A stretch of DNA of 64,000 nt from Prosopocoilus inquinatus (Eukaryota; Arthropoda; Insecta; Coleoptera; Lucanidae): contig CM069873.1 of assembly GCA_036172665.1 (NCBI GenBank), forward strand, positions 43,494,001 to 43,558,000. Direction: 5' to 3'. Under the pieces are notes generated by a model that was not told the DNA's origin, made no database searches, and saw only the letters and a list, made by a program, of their open reading frames with translations. Shown here piece by piece: positions 1-11,726 of this stretch; the stretch's first letter is position 1; every line of letters starts with the position of its first letter. The translations under genes and the position numbers were made by a program.

Positions 1-91
1 TCCAGCTCTTGCTGCGTCCAAAAACTTCGTATCTCACATCAGAGTTACTAGAGTCCATCCAAACGTCAAATAACATGATAGATGAGTAAGG

Positions 92-97
92 ATCGAT
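92..97. other. ATCGAT palindrome repeated once per monomer
   Basis: ATCGAT, a ClaI recognition sequence, sits in GGATCGATTAG of nearly every monomer, so ClaI digestion would be expected to give a 149-bp ladder. Recurrent losses are GGAACGATT (for example near 6648, 8137, 17663, 32852 and 52955), GGAGCGATT (near 13940, 19747, 42826, 57121, 61587 and 63671), GGATCTATT (near 10075, 11414, 48189, 54595 and 59053) and GGATCAATT (near 3965, 7690, 12007, 15729 and 55188). A second ATCGAT arises where CCATCGAAACG has become CCATCGATACG (near 10187, 28348, 31328, 32370 and 48302). Confidence 0.9.
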
Positions 98-112
98 TAG
101 ATACATCACAGG

Positions 113-134
113 AACAACGCTAATGCGTGTTGTT
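113..134. other. Imperfect inverted repeat around TAAT, once per monomer
   Basis: AACAACGC-TAAT-GCGTGTTGTT forms a dyad. The inner arms ACGC and GCGT are perfect around the TAAT loop, and the outer arms AACAA and TTGTT pair if two bases (TG) bulge. About half of the monomers carry ACGTG instead of GCGTG at the right arm, which breaks the inner stem, so the dyad exists in two states along the array. Dyads in satellites are sometimes proposed as protein-binding or cruciform sites; no function is shown here. Confidence 0.55.
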
Positions 135-298
135 TCGTTTACAACTATTTCCAGCTCCTGCTGCGTCCAAAAACTTCGTATCTCACATTAGAGTTACTGG
201 AGTCCATCGAAACGTCAAATAACATAGTAGCTAAGTAAGGATCGATTAGATACATCACTGGAACAACGCTAATACGTATTGTTTCGTTTAAAACTATT

Positions 299-3200
299 TC
301 CAGCTCCTGCTGCGTCCAAAAACTTCGTATCTCACATCAGAGTTACTAGAGTCCATCGAAACGTCAAATAACATGATAGATAAATAAGGATCGATTAGAT
401 ACATCACAGGAAAAACGCTAATGCGTGTTGTTTCGTTTAAAACTATTTCCAGCTCCTGCTGCGTCCAAAAACTTCGTATCTCACATCAGAGTTACTAGAG
501 TCCATCGAAACGCCAAATAACATGATAGATGAGTAAGGATCGATTAGATACATCACAGGAACAACGCTAATACGTGTTGTTTCATTTAAAACTATTTCCA
601 GCTTCAGCTGCGTCCGAGAACTTCGTATCTCACATCAAAGTTACTGGAGTCCATCGAAACGCCAATTAACATGATAGATGAGTAAGGATCGATTAGATAC
701 ATCACAGGAACAACGCTAATGCGTGTTGTTTCGTTTAAAACTATTTCCAGCTTCTGCTGCGTCCGAAAACTTTGTATCTCACATCAGAGTTCTTGGAGTC
801 CATCGAAACGTCAAATAACATAGTAGCTAAGTAAGGATCGATTAGATACATCACAGGAACAACGCTAATACGTGTTGTTTCGTTCAAAACTATTTCCAGC
901 TTCTGCTGCGTCCGAAAACTTTGTATCTCACATCAGAGTTACTGGAGTCCATCCAAACGTCAAATAACATGATAGATGAGTAAGGATCGATTAGATACAT
1001 CACAGGAACAACGCTAATACGTGTTGTTTGGTTTAAAACTATTTCAAGCTCCTGCTGCGTCCCAAAACTTCGTATCTCACATCAGAGTTACTAGAGTCCA
1101 TCGAAACGTCAAATAACATGATAGATGAGTAAGGATCGATTAGATACATCACAGGAACAACGCTAATGCGTGTTGTTTTGTTTAAAACTATTTCCAGCTT
1201 CTGCTGCGTCCGAAAATATCGTATCTCACATTAGAGTTACTGGAGTCCATCGAAACGTCAAATAACATGATAGATAAGTAAGGATCGATTAGATACATCA
1301 CAGGAACAACGCTAATACGTGTTGTTTCGTTCAAAACTATTTCCAGCTTCTGCTGCGTCCGAAAACTTTGTATTTCACATCAGAGTTACTGGAGTCCATC
1401 GAAACGCCAAATAACATGATAGATGAGTAAGGATCGATTAGATACATCACAGGAACAACGCTAATGCGTGTTGTTTCGTTTAAAACTATTTCCAGCTTCT
1501 GCTGCGTCCGAAAATTTTGTATCTCACATCAGAGTTACTGGAGTCCATCCAAACGTCAAATAACATGATAGATGAGTAAGGATCGATTAGATACATCACA
1601 GGAACAACGCTAATACGTGTTGTTTCGTTTAAAACTATTTCAAGCTCCTGCTGCGTCCAAAAACTTCGTATATCACATCAGAGTTACTAGAGTCCATCGA
1701 AACGTCAAATAACATGATAGATGAGTAAGGATCGATTAGATACATCACAGGAACAACGCTAATGCGTGTTGTTTCGTTTAAAACTATTTCCAGCTTCTGC
1801 TGCGTCCGAAAATATCGTATCTCACATTAGAGTTAATGGAGTCCATCGAAACGTCAAATAACATGATAGATAAGTAAGGATCGATTAGATACATCACAGG
1901 AACAACGCTAATACGTGTTGTTTCGTTCAAAACTATTTCCAGCTTCTGCTGCGTCCGAAAACTTTGTATTTCACATCAGAGTTACTGGAGTCCATCGAAA
2001 AGCCAAATAACATGATAGATGAGTAAGGATCGATTAGATACATCACAGGAACAACGCTAATGCGTGTTGTTTCGTTTAAAACTATTTCCAGCTTCTGCTG
2101 CGTCCGAAAATCTTGTATCTCACATCAGAGTTACTGGAGTCCATCCAAACGTCAAATAACATGATAGATGAGTAAGGATCGATTAGATACATCACAGGAA
2201 CAACGCTAATACGTGTTGTTTCGTTTAAAACTATTTCAAGCTCCTGCTGCGTCCAAAAACTTCGTATCTCACATCAGAGTTACTAGAGTCCATCGAAACG
2301 TCAAATAACATAGTAGATAAGTAAGGATCGATTAGATACATCACAGGAACAACGCTAATACGTGTTGTTTCGTTCAAAACTATTTCCAGCTTCTGCTGCG
2401 TCCGAGAACTTTGTATCTCACATCAGAGTTACTGGAGTCCATTAAAACGTCAAATAACATGACAGATGAGTAAGGATCAATTAGATACATCACAGGAACA
2501 ACGCTAATGCGTGTTGTTTCGTTTAAAACTATTTCCAGCTCCTGCTGCGTCCGAAAATTTCGTATCTCACATTAGAGTTACTGGAGTCCATCGAAACGTC
2601 AAATAACATAGTAGATAAGTAAGGATCGATTAGATACATCACAGGAACAACGCTAATACGTGTTGTTTCGTTCAAAACTATTTCCAGCTTCTGCTGCGTC
2701 CGAGAACTTTGTATCTCACATCAGAGTTACTGGAGTCCATTAAAACGTCAAATAACATGATAGATGAGTAAGGATCGATTAGATACATCACAGGAACAAC
2801 GCTAATGCGTGTTGTTTCGTTTAAAACTATTTCCAGCTCCTGCTGCGTCCGAAAATTTCGTATTTCACATTAGAGTTACTGGAGTCCATCGAAACGTCAA
2901 ATAACATGATAGATGAGTAAGGATCGATTAGATACATCACAGGAACAACGCTAATGCGTGTTGTTTCGTTTAAAACTATTTCCAGCTTCTGCTGCGTCCG
3001 AAAATTTTGTATCTCACATCAGAGTTACTGGAGTACATCCAAACGTCAAATAACATGATAGATGAGTAAGGATCGATTAGATACATCACAGGAACAACGC
3101 TAATACGTGTTGTTTCGTTTAAAACTATTTCAAGCTCCTGCTGCGTCCAAAAACTTCGTATCTCACATCAGAGTTACTAGAGTCCATCGAAACGTCAAAT

Positions 3201-4023
3201 AACATGATAGATGAGTAAGGATCGATTAGATACATCACAGGAACAACGCTAATGCGTGTTGTTTCGTTTAAAACTATTTCCAGCTTCTGCTGCGTCCGAA
3301 AATATCGTATCTCACATTAGAGTTACTGGAGTCCATCGAAACGTCAAATAACATGATAGATAAGTAAGGATCGATTAGATACATCACAGGAACAACGCTA
3401 ATACGTGTTGTTTCGTTCAAAACTATTTCCAGCTTCTGCTGCGTCCGAAAACTTTGTATTTCACATCAGAGTTACTGGAGTCCATCGAAACGCCAAATAA
3501 CATGATAGATGAGTAAGGATCGATTAGAAACATCACAGGAACAACGCTAATGCGTGTTGTTTCGTTTAAAACTATTTCCAGCTTCTGCTGCGTCCGAAAA
3601 TTTTGTATCTCACATCAGAGTTACTGGAGTCCATCCAAACGTCAAATAACATGATAGATGAGTAAGGATCGATTAGATACATCACAGGAACAACGCTAAT
3701 ACGTGTTGTTTCGTTTAAAACTATCTCAAGCTCCTGCTGCGTCCAAAAACTTCGTATCTCACATCAGAGTTACTAGAGTCCATCGAAAAGTCAAATAACA
3801 TAGTAGATAAGTAAGGATCGATTAGATACATCACAGGAACAACGCTAATACGTGTTGTTTCGTTCAAAACTATTTCCAGCTTCTGCTGCGTCCGAGAACA
3901 TTGTATCTCACATCAGAGTTACTGGAGTCCATTAAAACGTCAAATAACATGATAGATGAGTAAGGATCAATTAGATACATCACAGGAACAACGCTAATGC
4001 GTGTTGTTTCGTTTAAAACTATT
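299..4023. repeat. Higher-order unit A1 (25 monomers, 3725 bp)
   Basis: Paired landmarks give the period: the monomer ending GGAAAAACG at 299 recurs at 4024, GAAAAGCC at 1997 recurs at 5722, GAAAAGTC at 3785 recurs at 7510, and GATCAATT at 3965 recurs at 7690, all 3725 bases apart. The variant GCCAATTAAC at 661 recurs at 4535, which is 3874 away, so A2 has gained one monomer early in the unit and lost one later. The second half is built of 596-bp tetramers marked by TTTCAAGCTCCTG. Confidence 0.9.
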
Positions 4024-7000
4024 TCCAGCTCCTGCTGCGTCCAAAAACTTCGTATCTCACATCAGAGTTACTAGAGTCCATCGAAACGTCAAATAACATG
4101 ATAGATAAATAAGGATCGATTAGATACATCACAGGAAAAACGCTAATGCGTGTTGTTTCGTTTAAAACTATTTCCAGCTCCTGCTGCGTCCAAAAACTTC
4201 GTATCTCACATCAGAGTTACTAGAGTCCATCCAAACGTCAAATAACATGATAGATGAGTAAGGATCGATTAGATATATCACAGGAACAACGCTAATGCGT
4301 GTTGTTTCGTTTAAAACTATTTCCAGCTCCTGCTGCGTCCAAAAACTTCGTATCTCACATCAGAGTTACTGGAGTCCATCGAAACGCCAAATAACATGAT
4401 AGATGAGTAAGGATCGATTAGATACATCACAGGAACAACGCTAATACGTGTTGTTTCATTTAAAACTATTTCCAGCTTCAGCTGCGTCCGAGAACTTCGT
4501 ATCTCACATCAAAGTTACTGGAGTCCATCGAAACGCCAATTAACATGATAGATGAGTAAGGATCGATTAGATACATCACAGGAACAACGCTAATGCGTGT
4601 TGTTTCGTTTAAAACTATTTCCAGCTTCTGCTGCGTCCGAAAACTTTGTATCTCACATCAGAGTTATTGGAGTCCATCGAAACGTCAAATAACATAGTAG
4701 CTAAGTAAGGATCGATTAGATACATCACAGGAACAACGCTAATACGTGTTGTTTCGTTCAAAACTATTTCCAGCTTCTGCTGCGTCCGAAAACTTTGTAT
4801 CTCACATCAGAGTTACTGGAGTCCATCCGAACGTCAAATAACATGATAGATGAGTAAGGATCGATTAGATACATCACAGGAACAACGCTAATACGTGTTG
4901 TTTCGTTTAAAACTATTTCAAGCTCCTGCTGCGTCCCAAAACTTCGTATCTCACATCAGAGTTACTAGAGTCCATCGAAACGTCAAATAACATGATAGAT
5001 AAGTAAGGATCGATTAGATACATCACAGGAACAACGCTAATACGTGTTGTTTCGTTCAAAACTATTTCCAGCTTCTGCTGCGTCCGAAAACTTTGTATTT
5101 CACATCAGAGTTACTGGAGTCCATCGAAACGCCAAATAACATGATAGATGAGTAAGGATCGATTAGATACATCACAGGAACAACGCTAATGCGTGTTGTT
5201 TCGTTTAAAACTATTTCCAGCTTCTGCTGCGTCCGAAAATTTTGTATCTCACATCAGAGATACTGGAGTCCATCCAGACGTCAAATAACATGATAGATGA
5301 GTAAGGATCGATTAGATACATCACAGGAACAACGCTAATACGTGTTGTTTCGTTTAAAACTATTTCAAGCTCCTGCTGCGTCCAAAAACTTCGTATATCA
5401 CATCAGAGTTACTAGAGTCCATCGAAACGTCAAATAACATGATAGATGAGTAAGGATCGATTAGATACATCACAGGAACAACGCTAATGCGTGTTGTTTC
5501 GTTTAAAACTATTTCCAGCTTCTGCTGCGTCCGAAAATATCGTATCTCACATTAGAGTTACTGGAGTCCATCGAAACGTCAAATAACATGATAGATAAGT
5601 AAGGATCGATTAGATACATCACAGGAACAACGCTAATACGTGTTGTTTCGTTCAAAACTATTTCCAGCTTCTGCTGCGTCCGAAAACTTTGTATTTCACA
5701 TCAGAGTTACTGGAGTCCATCGAAAAGCCAAATAACATGATAGATGAGTAAGGATCGATTAGATACATCACAGGAACAACGCTAATGCGTGTTGTTTCGT
5801 TTAAAACTATTTCCAGCTTCTGCTGCGTCCGAAAATTTTGTATCTCACATCAGAGTTACTGGAGTCCATCCAAACGTCAAATAACATGATAGATGAGTAA
5901 GGATCGATTAGATACATCACAGGAACAACGCTAATACGTGTTGTTTCGTTTAAAACTATTTCAAGCTCCTGCTGCGTCCAAAAACTTCGTATCTCACATC
6001 AGAGTTACTAGAGTCCATCGAAACGTCAAATAACATAGTAGATAAGTAAGGATCGATTAGATACATCACAGGAACAACGCTAATACGTGTTGTTTCGTTC
6101 AAAATTATTTCCAGCTTCTGCTGCGTCCGAGAACTTTGTATCTCACATCAGAGTTACTGGAGTACATTAAAACGTCAAATAACATGACAGATGAGTAAGG
6201 ATCAATTAGATACATCACAGGAACAACGCTAATGCGTGTTGTTTCGTTTAAAACTATTTCCAGTTCCTGCTGCGTCCGAAAATTTCGTATCTCACATTAG
6301 AGTTACTGGAGTCCATCGAAACGTCAAATAACATAGTAGATAAGTAAGGATCGATTAGATACATCACAGGAACAACGCTAATACGTGTTGTTTCGTTCAA
6401 AACTATTTCCAGCTTCTGCTGCGTCCGAGAACTTTGTATCTCACATCAGAGTTACTGGAGTCCATTAAAACGTCAAATAACATGATAGATGAGTAAGGAT
6501 CGATTAGATACATCACAGGAACAACGCTAATGCGTGTTGTTTCGTTTAAAACTATTTCCAGCTCCTGCTGCGTCCGAAAATTTCGTATTTCACATTAGAG
6601 TTACTGGAGTCCATCGAAACGTCAAATAACATGATAGATGAGTAAGGAACGATTAGATACATCACAGGAACAACGCTAATGCGTGTTGTTTCGTTTAAAA
6701 CTATTTCCAGCTTCTGCTGCGTCCGAAAATTTTGTATCTCACATCAGAGTTACTGGAGTCCATCCAAACGTCAAATAACATGATAGATGAGTAAGGATCG
6801 ATTAGATACATCACAGGAACAACGCTAATACGTGTTGTTTCGTTTAAAACTATTTCAAGCTCCTGCTGCGTCCAAAAACTTCGTATCTCACATCAGAGTT
6901 ACTAGAGTCCATCGAAACGTCAAATAACATGATAGATGAGTAAGGATCGATTAGATACATCACAGGAACAACGCTAATGCGTGTTGTTTCGTTTAAAACT

Positions 7001-7748
7001 ATTTCCAGCTTCTGCTGCGTCCGAAAATATCGTATCTCACATTAGAGTTACTGGAGTCCATCGAAACGTCAAATAACATGATAGATAAGTAAGGATCGAT
7101 TAGATACATCACAGGAACAACGCTAATACGTGTTGTTTCGTTCAAAACTATTTCCAGCTTCTGCTGCGTCCGAAAACTTTGTATTTCACATCAGAGTTAC
7201 TGGAGTCCATCGAAACGCCAAATAACATGATAGATGAGTAAGGATCGATTAGATACATCACAGGGACAACGCTAATGCGTGTTGTTTCGTTTAAAACTAT
7301 TTCCAGCTTCTGCTGCGTCCGAAAATTTTGTATCTCACATCAGAGTTACTGGAGTCCATCCAAACGTCAAATAACATGATAGATGAGTAAGGATCGATTA
7401 GATACATCACAGGAACAACGCTAATACGTGTTGTTTCGTTTAAAACTATTTCAAGCTCCTGCTGCGTCCAAAAACTTCGTATCTCACATCAGAGTTACTA
7501 GAGTCCATCGAAAAGTCAAATAACATAGTAGATAAGTAAGGATCGATTAGATACATCACAGGAACAACGCTAATACGTGTTGTTTCGTTCAAAACTATTT
7601 CCAGCTTCTGCTGCGTCCGAGAACTTTGTATCTCACATCAGAGTTACTGGAGTCCATTAAAACGTCAAATAACATGATAGATGAGTAAGGATCAATTAGA
7701 TACATCACAGGAACAACGCTAATGCGTGTTGTTTCGTTTAAAACTATT
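4024..7748. repeat. Higher-order unit A2 (25 monomers, 3725 bp)
   Basis: This is a tandem second copy of A1. Relative to A1 it contains an extra monomer at 4173-4321 (carrying CATCCAAACG and GATATATCAC). It lacks one near 4960-5000, where a GATGAG-type monomer is joined directly to a GATAAG-type continuation. The net length is therefore unchanged. The right end diverges from A1 after 7748, where the sequence continues into TCCGAAAATTTCG-type monomers. Confidence 0.88.
4173..4321. repeat. Single extra monomer in A2 relative to A1
   Basis: The monomer carries CCATCCAAACG, GATGAG and GATATATCACAGG. A1 passes straight from the GGAAAAACG monomer to the ACGCC monomer without it. A similar monomer is present at about 48842-48990 in the right-hand copy, so A1 probably lost it. 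Confidence 0.75.
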
Positions 7749-10726
7749 TCCAGCTCCTGCTGCGTCCGAAAATTTCGTATCTCACATTAGAGTTACTGGA
7801 GTCCATCGAAACGTCAAATAACATGATAGATGAGTAAGGATCGATTAGATACATCACAGGAACAACGCTAATGCGTGTTGTTTCGTTTAAAACTATTTCC
7901 AGCTTCTGCTGCGTCCGAAAATTTTGTATCTCACATCAGAGTTACTGGAGTCCATCCAAACGTCAAATAACATGATAGATGAGTAAGGATCGATTAGATA
8001 CATCACAGGAACAACGCTAATACGTGTTGTTTCGTTTAAAACTATTTCAAGCTCCTGCTGCGTCCAAAAATTTCGTATCTCACATCAGAGTTACTAGAGT
8101 CCATCGAAACGTCAAATAACATGATAGATGAGTAAGGAACGATTAGATACATCACAGGAACAACGCTAATGCGTGTTGTTTCGTTTAAAACTATTTCCAG
8201 CTTCTGCTGCGTCCGAAAATATCGTATCTCACATTAGAGTTACTGGAGTCCATCGAAACGTCAAATAACATGATAGATAAGTAAGGATCGATTAGATACA
8301 TCACAGGAACAACGCTAATACGTGTTGTTTCGTTCAAAACTATTTCCAGCTTCTGCTGCGTCCGAAAACATTGTATCTCACATCAGAGTTACTGGAGTCC
8401 ATCGAAACGCCAAATAACATGATAGATGAGTAAGGATCGATTAGATACATCACAGGAACAACGCTAATGCGTGTTGTTTCGTTTAAAACTATCTCCAGGT
8501 TCTGCTGCGTCCGAAAACATTGTATCTCACATCAGAGTTACTGGAGTCCATCCAAACGTCAGATAAAATGATAGATAAGTAAGGATCGATTAGATACATC
8601 ACAGGAACAACGCTAATACGTGTTGTTTCGTTCCAAACTATTTCCAGCTTCTGCTGCGTCCGAGAACATTGTATCTCACATCAGTTACTGGAGTCCATCC
8701 AAGCGTCAAATAACATGATAGATGAGTAAGGATCGATTAGATACATCACAGGAACAACGCTAATACGTGTTGTTTCGTTTAAAACTATTTCCAGCTCCTG
8801 CTGCGTCCAAAAACTTCGTATCTCACATCAGAGTTACTAGAGTCCATCGAAACGTCAAATAACATGATAGATAAATAAGGATCGATTAGATACATCACAG
8901 GAAAAACGCTAATGCGTGTTGTTTCGTTTAAAACTATTTCCAGCTCCTGCTGCGTCCAAAAACTTCGTATCTCACATCAGAGTTACTAGAGTCCATCCAA
9001 ACGTCAAATAACATGATAGATAAATAAGGATCGATTAGATACATCACAGGAACAACGCTAATACGTGTTGTTTCGTTTAAAACTATTTCCAGCTTCAGCT
9101 GCGTCCGAGAACTTCGTATCTCACATCAAAGTTACTGGAGTCCATCGAAACGCCAAATAACATGATAGATGAGTAAGGATCGATTAGATACATCACAGGA
9201 ACAACGCTAATGCGTGTTGTTTCGTTTAAAACTATCTCCAGCTTCTGCTGCGTCCGAAAACTTTGTATCTCACATCAGAGTTACTGGAGTCCATCCAAAC
9301 GTCAAATAACATGATAGATGAGTAAGGATCGATTAGATACATCACAGCAACAACGCTAATACGTGTTGTTTCGTTCAAAACTATTTCCAGCTTCTGCTGC
9401 GTCCGAGAACTTTGTATCTCACATCAGAGTTACTGGAGTCCATCCAAACGTCAAATAACATGATAGATGAGTAAGGATCGATTAGATACATCACAGGAAC
9501 AACGCTGATACGTGTTGTTTCGTTTAAAACTATTTCCAGCTCCTGCTGCGTCCAAAAACTTCGTATCTCACATCAGAGTTACTAGAGTCCATCGAAACGT
9601 CAAATAACATGATAGATGAGTAAGGATCGATTAGATACATCACAGGAACAACGCTAATGCGTGTTGTTTCATTTAAAACTATTTCCAGATTCTGCTGCGT
9701 TCGAAAATTTCGTCTCTCACATCAGAGTTACTGGAGTCCATCGAAACGTCAAATAACATATTAGATAAGTAAGGATCGATTAGATACATCACAGGAACAA
9801 CGCTAATACGTGTTGCTTCGTTCAAAACTATTTCCAGCTTCTGCTGCGTCCGAGAACTTTGTATCTCACATCAGAGTTACTGGAGTAAATTCAAACGTCA
9901 AATAACAGGATAGATAAATAAGGATCGATTAGATACATCACAGGAACAACGCTAATGCGTGTTGTTTCGTTTAAAACTATTTCCAGCTTCTGCTGCGTCC
10001 GAAAATTTCGTATCTCACATTAGAGTTACTGGAGTCCATCGAAACGTCAAATAACATAGTAGCTAAGTAAGGATCTATTAGATACATCACAGGAACAACG
10101 CTAATACGTGTTGCTTCGTTTAAAACTATTTCCAGCTCCTGCTGCTCCCAAAAACTTCGTATCTCACATCAGAGTTACTAGAGTCCATCGATACGTCAAA
10201 TAACATGATAGATAAATAAGGATCGATTAGATACATCACAGGAACAACGCTAATACGTGTTGTTTCATTTAAAACTATTTCCAGCTCTTGCTGCGTCCAA
10301 AAACTTCGTATCTCACATCAGAGTTACTAGAGTCCATCCAAACGTCAAATAACATGATAGATGAGTAAGGATCGATTAGATATATCACAGGAACAACGCT
10401 AATGCGTGTTGTTTCGTTTAAAACTATTTCCAGCTCCTGCTGCGTCCAAAAACTTCGTATCTCACATTAGAGTTACTGGAGTCCATCGAAACGTCAAATA
10501 ACATAGTAGCTAAGTAAGGATCGATTAGATACATCACAGGAACAACGCTAATACGTGTTGTTTCGTTCAAAACTATTTAAAGCTTCTGCTGCGTCCGAAA
10601 ACTTTGTATCTCACATCAGAGTTACTGGAGTCCATCGAAACGCCAAATAACATGATAGATGAATAAGGATCGATTAGATACATCACAGGAACAACGCTAA
10701 GGCGTGTTGTTTCGTTTAAAACTATC
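7749..10726. repeat. Mixed monomers between the A and B units
   Basis: There are no genes here, only 149-bp monomers of mixed subfamilies and one 147-bp unit (8643-8789). The left part (to about 8575) continues as in the right-hand copy at offset 44818; for example CCAGGTTCTG at 8495 recurs at 53313. From about 8576 to 10490 the right-hand copy lacks the equivalent of 11 monomers net (1637 bp). Distinctive variants include GAGTAAATTCAAACG near 9886, CACAGCAACAAC near 9343 and the GCTGCTCCC monomer at 10131-10279. Confidence 0.85.
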
Positions 10727-10873
10727 TCCAGCTTCTGCTGCGTCCGAAAACTGTATCTCACATCAGAGTTACTAGAGTCCATCGAAACGTCAAATAACAT
10801 GATAGATAAATAAGGATCGATTAGATACATCACAGGAACAACGCTAATACGTGTTGTTTCGTTTAAAACTATT
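10727..10873. repeat. 147-bp monomer, ACTTTG to ACTG deletion type
   Basis: Two T bases are missing in GAAAACTGTATC compared with GAAAACTTTGTATC. Four other monomers share this deletion: 11470-11616, 53908-54054, 54651-54797 and 59117-59263. All five belong to duplicated copies of the same segment. Because 147 is a multiple of three and 149 is not, a minus-strand frame crossing this unit stays open for 86 codons. Confidence 0.93.
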
Positions 10874-11726
10874 TCCAGCTCCTGCTGCGTCCAAAAACTT
10901 CGTATCTCACATCAGAGTTACTAGAGTCCATCGAAACGTCAAATAACATGATAGATGAGTAAGGATCGATTAGATACATCACAGGAACAACGCTAATGCA
11001 TGTTGTTTCATTTAAAACTATTTCCAGATTCTGCTGCGTTCGAAAATTTCGTCTCTCACATCAGAGTTACTGGAGTCCATCGAAACGTCAAATAACATAT
11101 TAGATAAGTAAGGATCGATTAGATACATCACAGGAACAACGCTAATACGTGTTGTTTCGTTCAAAACTATTTCCAGCTTCTGCTGCGTCCGAGAACTTTG
11201 TATCTCACATCAGAGTTACTGGAGTAAATTCAAACGTCAAATAACAGGATAGATAAATAAGGATCGATTAGATACATCACAGGAACAACGCTAATGCGTG
11301 TTGTTTCGTTTAAAACTATTTCCAGCTTCTGCTGCGTCCGAAAATTTCGTATCTCACATTAGAGTTACTGGAGTCCATCGAAACGTCAAATAACATAGTA
11401 GCTAAGTAAGGATCTATTAGATACATCACAGGAACAACGCCAATACGTGTTGCTTCGTTTAAAACTATCTCCAGCTTCTGCTGCGTCCGAAAACTGTATC
11501 TCACATCAGAGTTACTAGAGTCCATCGAAACGTCAAATAACATGATAGATAAATAAGGATCGATTAGATACATCACAGGAACAACGCTAATACGTGTTGT
11601 TTCGTTTAAAACTATTTCCAGCTCCTGCTGCGTCCAAAAACTTCGTATCTCACATCAGAGTTACTAGAGTCCATCCAAACGTCAAATAACATGATAGATG
11701 AGTAAGGATCGATTAGATACATCACA
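10727..11726. repeat. Segment with two 147-bp monomers, copied at 53908-54907
   Basis: Satellite monomers only. The stretch corresponds to the right-hand part of the window at an exact offset of 43181 (10573 to 53754; 11316 to 54497). It carries GCATGTTGTTTCAT at 10998, GAGTAAATTC near 11231, CATATTAGATAAG near 11095 and GGATCTATTAG near 11414. The start of unit C1 (54179) corresponds to 10998. Confidence 0.85.

Larger units (their letters stand above)
1..149. repeat. Representative 149-bp monomer
   Basis: This is the first complete unit, used here as the phase reference. Positions within the monomer: TCCAGCTC at 1, CTGCGTCC at about 12-19, CACATCAGAG at 35-44, GTCCATC at about 53-59, ATGATAGATGAG at about 74-85, the ClaI-type palindrome ATCGAT at 92-97, an inverted repeat at 113-134, and the boundary ACTATT at the end. 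Main variable positions are CTCCTG/CTTCTG/CTTCAG/ATTCTG near base 6, TCCAAAAAC/TCCGAAAAC/TCCGAGAAC near 17-25, TTCGTAT/TTTGTAT near 27, CTAGAG/CTGGAG near 48, CATCG/CATCC/CATTA near 57, ACGTC/ACGCC near 63, GATGAG/GATAAA/GTAGCT near 80, GCGTG/ACGTG near 125 and GTTTAAAAC/GTTCAAAAC near 137-145. Confidence 0.97.
1..298. repeat. Lead-in monomers, copy of 48395-48692
   Basis: These are two monomers preceding the first 3725-bp unit. They share the rare variants GTTTACAACT (137; again at 48531) and CACTGGAAC with ACGTATTG (about 255-280; again near 48651) with the right-hand part of the window at an offset of 48394. They also resemble the monomers starting at 10280 and 28441, which share the CAGCTCTTG start followed by a CATAGTAGCTAAG monomer. 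Confidence 0.85.
1044..8060. repeat. Tetrameric sub-period, 596 bp
   Basis: The marker TCAAGCTCCTG (one base changed from the usual TCCAGCTCCTG) lies at 1044, 1640, 2236, 3130, 3726, 4918, 5365, 5961, 6855, 7451 and 8047. Spacings are 596, 596, 894, 596, 1192, 447, 596, 894, 596 and 596, all multiples of 149 and mostly four monomers. The 894 steps are a tetramer plus a dimer, and the 447 step is a tetramer that lost one monomer. The same pattern recurs at 49587, 50183, 50779, 51673, 52269 and 52865. Confidence 0.85.

Noticed and set aside
1..149. A roughly 36-codon minus-strand micro-frame (MYLIDPY...) present in most monomers
   Set aside because: Variants such as CATTCAAACG and AAATTCAAACG put a stop in it, and substitutions do not favour silent positions as far as I can see. 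Repetition alone explains its conservation.
130..149. CENP-B box
   Set aside because: TTCGTTTAAAACTAT matches the left half of the TTCGNNNNANNCGGG core, but CTAT stands where CGGG is required. No monomer that I saw has CGGG there.
10578..10583. HindIII site (AAGCTT) in TATTTAAAGCTTCTG as a functional element
   Set aside because: It is a two-base variant of the usual TATTTCCAGCTTCTG, present only here and in its duplicate near 53759. It is useful as a marker but shows no sign of function.
10573..10833. 86-codon minus-strand open frame, repeated at 11316-11576, 53754-54014, 54497-54757 and 58963-59223
   Set aside because: It is pure satellite sequence kept open by a 147-bp monomer. The predicted peptide simply reads the monomer twice (MYLIDPY twice), with no recognisable domain, promoter or separate codon use.
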